A DNA stretch of 64,000 nucleotides from Plectosphaerella cucumerina. Its lineage: Eukaryota > Ascomycota > Sordariomycetes > Glomerellales > Plectosphaerellaceae. Below, one piece after another: positions 43,788 through 54,301 of the stretch (its first letter is position 1; each line of letters starts with the position of its first letter). The stretch is from the NCBI GenBank assembly GCA_020746995.1, contig JAGPXD010000004.1, forward strand, positions 2,976,001 through 3,040,000, in the 5' to 3' direction. The notes under the pieces are model-generated. The model saw nothing but the letters and a program-made list of their open reading frames with translations. It made no database searches and was not told the DNA's origin. Made by a program: the position numbers and the translations under genes.

Positions 43788-44706
43788 ATGAAATTCCCGC
43801 TTCCCTCCAATCTCCGCGTCGCCAAAAAGGTCGCCTCACTCCCAGCAACCCGCTCCTTCGCCTCAGAAATACAGCGCAGCATGCCCGCCGGTACCCCTTC
43901 CGAGACGGCCAAGGCCCAGGCCTCCGCCGACGCCAACGCCCCGACTTTCGAGTCCATCGGCGTCAAGAACACCAGCATCAACCAGAAGTCCGGCATCAGC
44001 CTGTCAGAACAGCAGAAGCTGGCCGTCGGCAGCGTCCTGGACGTATGTTCAAACCCTTGTCAAACGAAAATCATCCACTAACGCGGCCAGCTCTTCAACG
44101 GCAACCCAACCCTCAAGCACCTCTCCCTGTGGGCTAAGGACGCCACGTTCCAGGACCCAATCACCACAGCGACGGGATTTGACAAGTTCGCCGCCCAATG
44201 GTACGGCCTCCCCGCGCTCTTCAACCCCATCGTCATCAAGTCGCACACAGTCACGTCGTCCGGCAACCCAATCGAGCTGGAGCTGTCCAACAGCTACACG
44301 CTCAAGGGCCTGGGCACTGAGCAGACGATGGAGAGCGTGGTGCGCATCGACTTGGGGCCCGACGGCAAGATCATCAAGGTCGAGGACCGCTGGAACAACA
44401 AGCTGCCCGAGGGCGCTCTGTCGCAGGTACGTGCCGCCTTCCGCGACTCTTACTTGGCCGGCGCCGTGGCGCTGGCGGGGTCGCTGAGCCAGGCGGGCTT
44501 CAGTGTCTTCTGCACCGTGGCGCCGTGGTGGCCTTTTGAAGTGAGAGCCGCCCCCTCCTCGCGCGAGGGGTGGACGTGTGTGAGTGCTGACGTAGGTGAT
44601 GCAGGGATTGCGCAAGCTCAATGCCGTGACGGTGCCCATGGTTGTCAAGGTGCCCAAGAACGAGGAGGAGGATGCGAAGATGAAGGCCGAGAGGGAGAAG
44701 AACTGA
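43788..44706 (+). CDS. NTF2/SnoaL-like fungal protein, probably mitochondrial
   Basis: Exons 43788-44042, 44091-44540 and 44605-44706 give 268 residues. The N-terminus (KFPLPSNLRVAKKVASLPATRSF) is basic with no acidic residue and fits a mitochondrial presequence. The core KLAVGSVLDLFNGNPTLKHLSLWAKDATFQDPIT, FAAQWYGLPALF, GNPIELELSNSYTLKG and KIIKVEDRWNNKLP matches a conserved fungal family with an NTF2/SnoaL-like cone fold. The end is LRKLNAVTVPMVVKVPKNEEED. An alternative donor GTACGT at 44427 would skip 38 residues (44427-44540) in frame, giving 230 residues and joining ALSQ directly to GLRKLNAV; this may be the true or an alternative form. The function is unknown. Confidence 0.75.
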
Positions 44707-44878
44707 TGCGTTCGGAGGATGGACGTGTTGTAACTGTACCAGTAATCTCGAGTAAAGTATTCGTAGAATTGCAGCCTAGGGCTCATGCACTCATAAGGCT
44801 GAACAATAACTTGACCAAACTCCCCTGCCTGAGATGAGATATCATTGTACTCGTCTGATCAATTGTAACACTGTTGCT

Positions 44879-46151
44879 TCAGTAGCGGCCCCACCACGAG
44901 GAGTACGTGCTGGTATCTGCAAGCCTGTGTCAGTCGAAATCCAAAACTCTGCGCCAAGCATTGCAAAGTACACACCTCGGTGTTGGCTGATGCCCAACTG
45001 GTCGGCAACATTGACATAACCATCGCTGTTGACCGGCCGATTCTTCTGAATCCTCTTGACGACATCTTGATCACCCTGCCAGACGCTTCGGCAAAGGGGG
45101 CAGGTGACATCGCTGCCACGCTTCGTCTTCGCCCACGTCTCGAAGCAATGCTTGTGAATATTGTTGCCGCACGCGGCCTGGCACCAGACGATATTGTCCT
45201 TGCGACCCTTCTCCTCGAGCTCGCTGTAGCAAATGGGGCAGTCTCCCTCTACAGGCTTGCGGTTCTTGTCTGCAGCGGCGCCGGGGCCATCAATGGGCGG
45301 CGCTTTGGCAAAGATCTCTCGCAGCTCTTCACTGAGGAGGGCGAGCTGGTAGACGTGCTTGAAGTCTGCGCGCAGGACGCGGGACATGACCCACATCCAG
45401 TGCTTGCACTGGTTGCCCTTTTGGTAGTGCGGACATGTGCAAGTGGGCACCTGCTTGATGTGGACAGTGTAGATGTTTCCGGTTGACCCGGTCATCTCGA
45501 CCTTTTCCTCTGGGCACTCGGGGGTGCCGCGGCGCTTACGGTCCAGCACGAAGAATCTGGAGAAGGGTCAGCAGGTGAGTAGATGGTATCAGGACAGCGG
45601 AATGCCTACTTCTGGCTTGTGGCACGATCGTAGACATCCTGGAAGGACCTGGGAGGGTGCGGCCGGAACCTACGGGCGCGCTTCTCTTCGGGCGACCCTG
45701 ACGGTTCGTCGTGCTGGGCCTTCCTCTTCTTTGCCGAGGAGCTGGGTGTGGTCTGGGAGGCCCTGGGGAGGGGCTGTGACGGCTTCTTGCTTGATGAGGG
45801 CGTCATACTTGGGTGAGTCTGGTATGCCTGAGGCTCTGGCTTTGGCTGGCTTCTTGTCAAGGGCGCCATGTTGTAGTGGTGAGTGTGGTACACCTGAGTT
45901 TCTGGCTTGGGTTGCTTCCTGACCGCAGTGCCGGGCATGCCGCCGCTGTGATAATTCAGGGTCTGGTAGGTGTTGTAGATGGGTTCTGGCTTCGGTTGCG
46001 TCGAGATTTGTTGGCGACTGTGTACAGGTTGCGGGGTTGTTGAGTATTGCCACTGGTAAGGCTTGGGCTCCTGTGGCTGCGTTTTGACCGGCGCCGTGGC
46101 GTCCTCATCATCGGAGGAGATGTAGATGACCTCGCGGCCTCCGTTATTCAT
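44879..46151 (-). CDS. SWIM and RING zinc-finger protein (putative E3 ubiquitin ligase)
   Basis: Exons 46151-45610, 45556-44976 and 44916-44879 give 386 residues. The N-terminal ~180 residues are disordered, with an acidic IYISSDDED start and three QPKPE-x-Y-x-T repeats. Then comes a SWIM motif (CTCPHYQKGNQCKH, C-x-C-xn-C-x-H), and a RING-type domain CPICYSELEEKG...CGNNIHKHCFETW...CPLC. This resembles ZSWIM2/MEX-like ligases and a family of fungal SWIM-RING proteins. The last intron (GTGTGT donor, GACTGAC branch) has two possible acceptors; the one ending TTGCAG (exon at 44916) gives QHRDTSTYSSWWGRY and fits best. Reading through would give a different 45-residue tail. Substrates are unknown. 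Confidence 0.85.
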
Positions 46152-46782
46152 GATGGGCGACGCTTTCGCGTTGAGCTTGCACAGTCTCTCGATACACGAC
46201 AGCGCAATTAATGGAATTGATTGTTGGAAATCCTTCTGTTGATGAAGTGGGATTCGAGTGAAGCAGCTTGGATGCCGAAAGGGCGCCCCTCAAACGCACG
46301 GCTCATCAGTTTCATTGAACTTAGCGGCGATGCCAAGACGGGAAATGTTAGCGTGCCCCCGCGATTTCGACACGAAAGCACGTGCCCTCCGGCCAGTGAG
46401 GCCCCACACCGAGACTGACCGAGATCAGAGATGGAATTCTTCACCGACGGAGGAAACTGTCCGGACCCTTCTCCACCACCAACTTGGCATCTCTCACCAC
46501 CACAATTCTCCCACACATCCTGACATCTCTCCCCACCACCGCTGGGTCCAACCCACCATCTAGACCAGTGTCTTGAGTTTAGGCGGATCAAGCTTTACGG
46601 TGTGGTGGGCTGCCGCTCTTTGAGCACCACTTTCTGACTTCATCGCTGGGCCCGGTGTCATCAGAAAAGTGGCCATGGCCCATTGTGGTTGCGCTGATGG
46701 ATGCAATACATCATATTTGCTCGATGTGACATCATGTTCGATGGCATCGGATGGCCTTCGAAATGATCTGTCAATGAACCCT

Positions 46783-46788
46783 TATAAG
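46783..46788 (+). promoter_or_regulatory. TATA box
   Basis: TATAAG in CCCTTATAAGAGTCGGG lies 128 bp upstream of the ATG at 46916 and just before an ACC/ATCA-rich leader, a normal layout for a strongly expressed fungal gene. Confidence 0.55.
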
Positions 46789-46915
46789 AGTCGGGCGAGT
46801 GCCTGTGGTTGAGCACCATCAATCAGACAAACATTTACTGCCATCCACCACTACTACTTGACTACTTGATACTCAGCAACAGCCCATTACAACTACCCCA
46901 AACACACCTAACATC

Positions 46916-47476
46916 ATGTCTGCCAACACCGAATCCCTCGCCAAGGAGAACACCGAGTTCCACTCTCGTGTCCCTCCCTCTGAGCCTCTCACCACCAAGG
47001 GCGTACGTCAACCGGCCTCTTCCCCTTCTGCACAGTCAGACTAACATTACCAGCACGCCCCGGGAGTCAAGGTCGGCAACGACGCCGTCCCCGAGTTCCA
47101 CGCCCAGACCTTCCCCGCCGGCACCGCACCGGCCGAGAACACCTTCCAGCCGAACGTCCGCCCGGAGGACACTCCCAGCCAGCGCACCGGCGCCGCGGCA
47201 TCAGACACCCTGATCGGCGCGACGAGCGCCGACGTCCACCAGGGCCTCGGCCATCCTGGCTCGGGCCAGACGAGCCAGGAGCTCCACGACGGAAGCAAGC
47301 GCCGCGCCGGCCTGGAGGGTGTCGGCGCCAATCTGACGGATCCCGTCAGGGAGCAGCGTGCGGATGTCAGCGTTCCCCCGGGCGCAAGGGGCAAGTCAGG
47401 CAACGCTGCCGACATTCCCGGCGCCGAGAACATCCAGGGCGAGACGGCTGAGACAGTGGCCGCTGAGAGGCCGTAA
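46916..47476 (+). CDS. Small hydrophilic conserved fungal protein
   Basis: Exons 46916-47002 and 47054-47476 (51 bp intron, GTACGT donor, CTAACA branch) give 169 residues. The protein is Gly/Ala/Glu/Thr-rich, with no Cys or hydrophobic core and no signal peptide, so it is probably disordered. Segments such as ENTEFHSRVPPSEPLTTKG, GVKVGNDAVPEFHAQTFPAGTAP, SADVHQGLGHPGSGQTSQELHDGS and EGVGANLTDP are typical of a family widespread in Pezizomycotina and often called hypothetical. The composition resembles hydrophilin/LEA-type stress proteins, but that role is inference. A TATA box at 46783 suggests regulated, strong transcription. Confidence 0.82.
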
Positions 47477-48388
47477 GAGAGCAGGATGTTTATGAAAAGA
47501 TGAAGTGTACTATTAGACCCTGAGCGGCGACATGACCGAATGACACCACATGCACATAAAGACCCGACATCGGTCCTAGGGGTGATGATCGTTTACAAAT
47601 CGTGACATATCATTCGGCGACGTCCTATCGATCCATATGTGTCGGTGTAACATCGACCCCGAGCGACGGGCACGACATGCGGCGACCTCGCGTCGGGATT
47701 TGAAGTTTGGTCAGTGCAGCCACCCCCACGAATCGATCAAGCGAGTTCATACGCCCAGGAGCACCCATGTTCTATCTTTTAGGACTGGCCTTGGGTATCT
47801 CTGCGGCCGGCCCCAATGCCGTCTTTCGTTAGGGCGGGCATCCGACCCCGGCCGTGGCTGCAATGTCGCCATCGCCTCGCGGCAATGTCGTGATCCGGCT
47901 CCGGCCAATAACCGCGCCGCCCGACGTCAACCCCCGAGTCCACCCCCGCGACGCCCTCGACTGCCGCTAGGCGCTGAAATGGCAAGTCGGCAGTCTCATC
48001 ATAATCAGGACCGTGAGTGATGATGTATTTTCCCGATGATGCCATGCGGCCCAGCCAACGGGCATCGGCGCGAGGCCCCCCCTGGTCCCCAGTCGATGTC
48101 TACGCGAGGAGGGCCTTTTTGCGAAAGAACGTAAGAACTCCGAGGAGAGAAGGAGGGGTAGCAACAGGGATTGACTAGAGAATTCGTCGTTTTCTTTTGA
48201 GAGAACCGGTTCGAGAAGCAGGCCTGGACCCCGGCTGCCCCGGCGTATAAAGCTCGAGGAGGCTCCACGGGGATGGAACGACAGAACGGTACTTGCAAGC
48301 CACATCTCTTGTCTTTGACTTTAGTCCCAGGCCCCGAACGATAGAGACGCCTCGTGGGTCACGTCACCCCATACTCCCGAGCACAGAA
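47477..48388. other. Gene-free interval upstream of the ACS-family transporter
   Basis: The first 150 bases are the 3' flank of the small hydrophilic gene. The rest is GC-rich promoter and leader sequence. Open frames on either strand (for example 47637-48020) have no protein character. No gene is seen. Confidence 0.45.
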
Positions 48389-50309
48389 ATGGCCCAGCCC
48401 TCCAACGGCCCGGGGCCCCTCCTCCCGGGCGACGAAAAGAGCGTCAACGTCCACAACGATAGCGACGGACCCGGCCCCGTCCCGCAGAAGCCCGATAGCA
48501 GCAGCGGCGCCGATGACGAGAATTCCACGACATTGAAGCCGTCGGAAGCTGTCCGGGACCTCGAGACACACCATGGCATTAACGAGAAGGCGCTGATACG
48601 CCGCATCGACATGAAGCTGTTGCCGACGGTTGGCATTTTGTACCTGCTGTCATTCCTGGACCGATCCAATGGTGAGGGAAGATGTATCCTGACCTTCGCT
48701 ACATGCGCTGACAGATGCTAGTTGGAAACGCAAGAATCGAAGGCCTCGCCACTGACATTGGCATTTGTACGCCGGTCTCCGCCCCTGTACTACTTCCAGA
48801 CTAACAAGATGTAGCTGGCAACCAGTATCTCACCGGTCTGACGCTGTTCTTCGTCGGATATGTGTTGTTCGAAGTCGGTCATTCCTCTCCCTTGCCTGAT
48901 GCAAGCGCTTACATCCCCAGGTCCCCTGTAACATCATCCTCAAGCGCACGACGCCTCGCTTTTGGCTGCCGACCCTGACCATCGCCTTTGGTATCGTGGC
49001 TACGCTCCTCGGTGTCGTCACGAACATGGCCAGCTTCTTCGTCGTCCGCTTCCTACTCGGCGTGGCGGAGAGCGGCCTCTTCCCCGGCGTGGTGTTTTAC
49101 TTCTCCATGTGGGCAAGTGTACCCCTGAGTCTCTTCGATTTCATTGGTTTAACACGATATGAAATAGTACACCAGAAAGGAGGTCCTCACCCGAGTATCA
49201 CTCTTCTTCTCGGCTGCTTCCCTGGCAGGAGCATTCGGAGGTGTCCTGGCCTACGTAAGTAGACACCGCCCCCTCTGTACTTCTCTGCTAACATTCTCAG
49301 GGCATTGGCCGCATGAGGGGCGTCGTGTGGGAGAACAGCTGGCGCTGGATCTTCATCCTGGTACGTCCCCCCTGAACCGCACACAGTGCGCATCCCTGAC
49401 AACCCCGCAGGAAGGTATCGCGACTGTTCTCGTCGGTGTGATCGCATACTGGTTCATCCAGAACTATCCCGACACGGCGACGTTCATCACCGACGAAGAG
49501 CGCAAGTTCCTCCGCGCGAGGCTTGCCGCTCACAGTGATGCGACCAACCACGAGGAGTTCACCTGGGCTGGCGTCAAGGAGGCTCTCGGCGATATCAAGT
49601 GCTGGCTCTATGGTCTTGGCTTCCACTCAATGTCTCTGCCCCTTTACACGCTCTCGCTTTTCTTCGTAAGATCCCCTCATAGGCCCCTGAATCTGAGCAC
49701 ACATCGCTGACTTGTCCTCAGCCCACTATCATCCGTGACATGGGCTACTCGGCCTGGCAAGCACAGCTCCTGACCGTGCCGCCCTACTCTTTCGCCTTCA
49801 TTACAACCCTCAGCGTCGCCCTCCTCTCTCAGCGCACCGGGAAGAGAGCCGTCTTCATCGCCGGCAGCTCAACATTCGCGATGATAGGCTACGCTATTCT
49901 CTTGGCCAATACCGACCCCAAGAGCCGGCCCGGCCTGTCGTACGCAGGGACATTCTTCGCTGCCGGTGGAATTTACCCAGCTACAGCTCTCGTCCTCTCC
50001 TGGCCCGCCATCAACGTCTCAGGCCAGACCAAGCGCGCCGTTGCCAACGCAATGCAAATCTCGATTGGCAACTGCGGTGCAATCCTTGGCACCCAACTGT
50101 ACCGCGCCAACGACGGCCCCCGGTACATCGTTGGACACTCCTTCGCGCTCGGCTACCTCGTCTTCAACCTCATCGTTTGCGCCACCCTGTGGTTCGTGCT
50201 CCGCCGCGAGAACACGAGGCGCGCCGTCCTGACCGAGGAGGTCAAGGCCGTAGGCGACGTTCCTGACTGGCCGGGTGACTCGGACCCCAGGTGGCGTTTC
50301 GAGTACTGA
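48389..50309 (+). CDS. MFS transporter, anion:cation symporter (Dal5/TNA1-like) family
   Basis: Eight exons (48389-48671, 48722-48766, 48815-48873, 48921-49112, 49168-49254, 49301-49360, 49411-49665, 49722-50309) give 522 residues. Introns are 46-56 bp. The fourth uses a GC-AG donor (GCAAGT at 49113), needed to join FYFSMW to YTRKEVLTRVS in phase. Family marks are RIDMKLLPTVGILYLLSFLDRSNVGNARIEGL, then the NQYLTGLTLFFVGYVLFEVPCN helix pair, RFLLGVAESGLFPG and WRWIFILEGIATV. These define the fungal ACS family, which moves carboxylates and vitamins such as allantoate or nicotinate across the plasma membrane. The substrate is not predictable. The N-terminal ~80 residues are a disordered cytoplasmic tail. 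Confidence 0.9.
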
Positions 50310-50786
50310 TCGGGCGAGGCGCATGAAAGAAGGGGGCCCTCTCGGGCGGGAGGAAGCCGTGCCGCCCTTCTTTTTTTCGTCTCGTTTGCCGCCGTCGGCG
50401 CCTCCGCGGAAGCATGACTTGGCAGCCCACGTGGGCACATGCCGTGACTCAGGGGCTGTTCCAGCGATACCCATTCCGAAGCATTGCGATGGAAGCCCGT
50501 GTTATTTTTGGTATTAGACTTCTTTCTCTCTCCCCCCCCGCCCTATGGTCTATCTCCGCCGGAGAACCGGCGTCGTCTATGGTGGAATATCACGAAATCG
50601 ATAAAAAATCATGACGTTTTTAAACAATGAAAACAAATAAATCAAAAATTTCATCAAGGGACACGTAGATATCGCCATGCGCGCTCGCTTGATTTGAGGG
50701 CTAGATGATGGTACATTTTTCTTTGCTTCTGTGACAGCACGTCACTCTCAAGGGGTCGGAGGTGGGCACGGTTTCGAATTCGCCGC

Positions 50787-51761
50787 CTAGTTGGTCGGGC
50801 CGGTGGGCTCGGCAAAGTCTGCCGCCTCGACGGAGGAGGAGGAAGAGCTGCTTGTAGCCTTGGCGGCCGCGTTGTTTGCGGGCCTGCTGGTGGTGGTGCT
50901 GCTCGAGGTGCTGGTGGGGAGGGGCGAGGAAGAAGCCCTGGCGTTGTTGGGAGGCTGAGTGACGTTGGCGTTGTTTCCGCCGTTGTTGTTGTTCTGGTTT
51001 CCGGTGTTGCCTCCAGTGTTGCTATTGTTGCCTCCGGCGTTCGCGTTGCCGCTGGCCGGGGTCGCCGGTGCCGCGGGGGCCGTGCCGTTGCCGGCAGCGG
51101 GGGGAGCGCCACCGGCGGGAACGAGCGGAACGACAGGGGCAGGTGGCACGTCGGTGGGAGCGCCTGCGACCTCGAGGCAGCCGGTGGGGCGGAAGGACTG
51201 CATATCGGGCATGCCTGCAGCGGCGAAGTAGGCGTCGATATTGGGCAGAACGTTGACGCAGCGGTTGTTGTTGATGGCGTCGACGTCAGCCTGGGCGGTG
51301 TCCGGACCGTTGTTGACCATGTTCTGGAGGACGGTGACGACGTTCTGGAAGTTGCCTTGGGTGTCCAGGATCTCGTTGGCGGCTTGGACGGAGGGCATGG
51401 AGCTGAGGCCGGCGTCGAGGATCTTCTTGTGGTTGAGCTCATCGACTTCGGCGTTGAGGGCGATCTGGGCCTGGCGGGTGTACTCGTCGCCGGTGAGGGA
51501 AGTGGCCGAGTTGAGGAAGTTTGTGACCTTGCCTGTGTCCCTCATCCAGCCCATGACAGCGTTGCGCAGCTGCGTGTCGCTAGGGGTAGCACCGGCGGCG
51601 GGAGGCGCAGTACCGTTGGTGGCCTGCCTGGCAAGAACGAAGCCTGCGGAGCCAGGGGCCCTCGACGCCACGCGCGTCCACTGACCGTGATGGGCCGGAG
51701 CGGCGTCGCCAAGGCCGCCAAGGAGGGACAGGCCCAGGGAGATGTGCATCAGGCCGTGCAT
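50787..51761 (-). CDS. Conserved fungal secreted protein with Ser/Thr/Asn-rich tail
   Basis: Intronless, 324 residues. The N-terminus (MHGLMHISLGLSLLGGLGDAAP) is a signal peptide. Residues ~60-200 form a helical conserved domain: QLRNAVMGWMRDTGKVTNFLN, IALNAEVDELNHKKILDAG, VQAANEILDTQGNFQNVV, NNNRCVNVLPNIDAYFAAAG and FRPTGCLEV. The only two Cys in it probably pair. The helical layout with E...H residues faintly recalls ferritin-like folds; that is only an impression. The last 120 residues are Gly/Asn- then Ser/Thr-rich and probably O-glycosylated; there is no GPI signal. It belongs to a widespread Pezizomycotina family of unknown function and is probably extracellular or in the wall. Confidence 0.8.
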   Translation of the reverse strand: MHGLMHISLGLSLLGGLGDAAPAHHGQWTRVASRAPGSAGFVLARQATNGTAPPAAGATPSDTQLRNAVMGWMRDTGKVTNFLNSATSLTGDEYTRQAQIALNAEVDELNHKKILDAGLSSMPSVQAANEILDTQGNFQNVVTVLQNMVNNGPDTAQADVDAINNNRCVNVLPNIDAYFAAAGMPDMQSFRPTGCLEVAGAPTDVPPAPVVPLVPAGGAPPAAGNGTAPAAPATPASGNANAGGNNSNTGGNTGNQNNNNGGNNANVTQPPNNARASSSPLPTSTSSSTTTSRPANNAAAKATSSSSSSSVEAADFAEPTGPTN

Positions 51762-54301
51762 GTTGTGTGGTGGTGTAGTGTAAGATGTGCGGTGATGCGC
51801 TGTGTGTGTGTATGATCTCCCGCAGGGAGGTGTGTGTGATGTCGATTACAAGCAAGGACTGAGAGGCCAAGTGCGAAGCTGCGCCACGGAAACGAAACAA
51901 GGAGTGTGTGTGTGGTACAAAGTTAGAAAGGAAGCTAGTAAGGAAGAAGAGGTAGCGAAGAGGATCCCCTGTATCCTGCAACGGTTTCGAGAAGAGAAGT
52001 AGAAAGGAACGAAGGTTTTGTGGCGTACGGGAAAAAAGGGATTACTGTACGAGCGACTCGAGAACAAAGCACCAGGCGAGGAGGAACGAGACCAGGAACA
52101 CGGATTCCCCGAGCGCAGGGCCGGTCAACCTTAAAGAAGAATTTGAGTACGGGCGAACAGACGGGGCGGCTCTCTTTCGGATTCGGGGACCCCTTCTCTT
52201 GTCGTGTCGCGTGGGCTCGAAAAGACGAGATGGCGCGCCGCCAGTGGGTAGGGGCAGCGTCGCAGGGCCGCCCTCTGGTTGCTCGATCTGGTCCAGCGTG
52301 GTCTGGAGTCGGTCGTAAAGATGGGACCAGACAGGCTCAGCGGGCGCGGAAGCCGGTTGTCAGTCGAGTGACTCGGGTGATTTCTGAGTGATGGTTGGGT
52401 GGTTTGCTGGGCAAGGGCTGCAGAGTTGTCGAGGTGCCAGTCGATGTGAGGTGATGCCAAGAAAAGATCCGAGACGAGGGCAACCATCTGGACGGCGGGG
52501 AAGACTGGAGAGTCTAAACTCTGTTGTTTCCAGGAGGGCGCAACTGAAGTCATGATGGTTTCGGGGCGGCTTGGGTGGGTGGTGAGATGGGACCGTTGGG
52601 CGAAGGGGAACGCTTGGGGCGTGGTTCGTGGTCTTGGTAAGCGGGATGGACTGGGAAGGGTGGTCGATGAAGGAGCATCTTGCGGTGATGGAAACAAAGT
52701 GTCGGCGTGTTAGTCGGTCATCGAACGGTCGTCTCGTCCTGGTCCAATCTGTGCAATGTCTGCCTTGTCTGCCTGGTCCACGATGTTTCACCCCCGACAG
52801 TCTCGAGTCGCCGCGGAGACGTGGAGGGTAGGGGGAGGTGACCAGTTGCGCCCTCGTTGCTGTAGGGCTCGTCCATATTCGCAACTTTGCTCGATTAGAG
52901 ATGGCCTCTGCTGATGTTGTCGTGGGATGTGCTGGGATGATCCCGTGTCGTCCGTTTGAAGCATCGGCCACATCGGCCTTCAATGCAGGCAGGTACGTAC
53001 CCCTGCCCTAGTCACGATTGCCCCACACCATCTGCCGTGCGCTCCTGGCGCTCAAGGCGCTCCCCTGGCTGCCCCTGCCCTAGTCACGCTACCCGCGTTA
53101 GTGGCCGCGGTCGATCCTCCGAAGGGGGGCTCGGACCCCTTTTCTCTTCTTCCTGCATCACCACCCACTACAAACACCAAGCACACACCACCATGCACCA
53201 CCACCACAACCACCACCGCCACACACAACCGTCTCCGTCACCAACCCACCGAGTCACCACACCTCCCAGACCGTAAAGCACCCAACCCACCCCGCCTTGC
53301 CCGCCTCTTGGCCCACCCAACGTTTGCGAACCGAACGGTGATCCCCGGGCTCGGATCGCCGCCGCCAAGCTCCCCCCTGCGACACATCACCCCGACCCTA
53401 AAACATTCTTCAGGGCGCCGGATCTCGGATCACTCGACATCGGCCAAACCTCCAACACCACCAAAGCGTCCACGGTCCACGGTCCACAGCCCACGATGGC
53501 TCGTCCACCGCCAACCGCCCAGCCGGCACCTCCCGCCGCTGCCTCTACCTCTACCTCGCCTCTTGTTACCATCACCCGCTGAGGCCATTCCCAAGACGCC
53601 CAGAAACTCGTCCCATCTGCCTCAGCTGAAACCCTCTGCGCCGACCGGCGAAACTCACCAGGCATCCGCCCTCAATGCCCGCCTCCCGCTGCAGGCCCAT
53701 CGTCCCCCAACTTTCCCCCTCGGAACCGTTGCGCCCGGCCTCGTCATGATGCCCTTGCTACACCCTGCCGCCGCGCCGTTGCCCTGGTCCAGCCCGACCT
53801 CGACCGGGAGCGCCTGAGAAGAAACGAAATGCAGACGCCGGAAGACCGCGCCTCAGCCGCCCCGGAGGAGCAATGGGGCATCATGCCCAGTTATGCTTAT
53901 GTGCCAATTGGCCTTGGTCTGATCGCGCCCGGTCCAGGAGTCTTGTCGACCGATCTTTGACGCCCTCCCGTTTCCGTATATCACCTCTTGAGGGTCCGCC
54001 CCCCCCTCCTTCGACCTGGTTTCCTTCTCTCCTCCACGCACTGAAGCTCTGTCCTTTCACTTTCCTCCCCCCTCCTCCCCTCCTCCTCCCCCCCAGTTCT
54101 TTTTTGTTCCCGCGGGCTCGGTCAGCGGTGTTCTGTCTCTCCTTCTTTCCCTTCTGGACATCCCCTCAGCCCCGGTGGTTGACTTCACTTCTCTACTGAT
54201 ACCACGACCACTTTATCATTGTTCCCTTATTATTTTTCTTACCTCTTGGCGTGTCTGTTTCTATTCCTTGCTTCTTCATCTGACTTAATTCTCGCTGTGC
54301 G
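51762..54301. other. Divergent upstream region between two secreted-protein genes
   Basis: 2.5 kb between the minus-strand secreted protein and the plus-strand repeat protein. 51762-52900 looks like leader and promoter of the former (GA-rich on plus). 53100-54300 is CA/CT-rich and looks like promoter and leader of the latter. Open frames such as 53101-53817 are low-complexity Pro/His/Ser strings without protein character. A 43-codon frame at 53829 is noted separately. Confidence 0.4.
53829..53960 (+). other. Possible upstream ORF of 43 codons
   Basis: The ATG at 53829 reads MQTPEDRASAAPEEQWGIM, then a hydrophobic VPIGLGLIAPGPGVL segment, and stops at 53960. That is 341 bases before the repeat-protein ATG. 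It could be a translated uORF if transcription starts upstream. It may also be chance. Confidence 0.25.

Noticed and set aside
44842..44975. Read-through C-terminus of the SWIM-RING protein ending near 44842
   Set aside because: A GTGTGT donor, GACTGAC branch and TTGCAG acceptor remove this part and give a more family-like RDTSTY end.
53101..53817. 238-codon plus-strand frame of Pro/His/Ser
   Set aside because: Low-complexity translation of a CA/CT-rich leader with no conserved-looking segment; better explained as promoter and 5' UTR.
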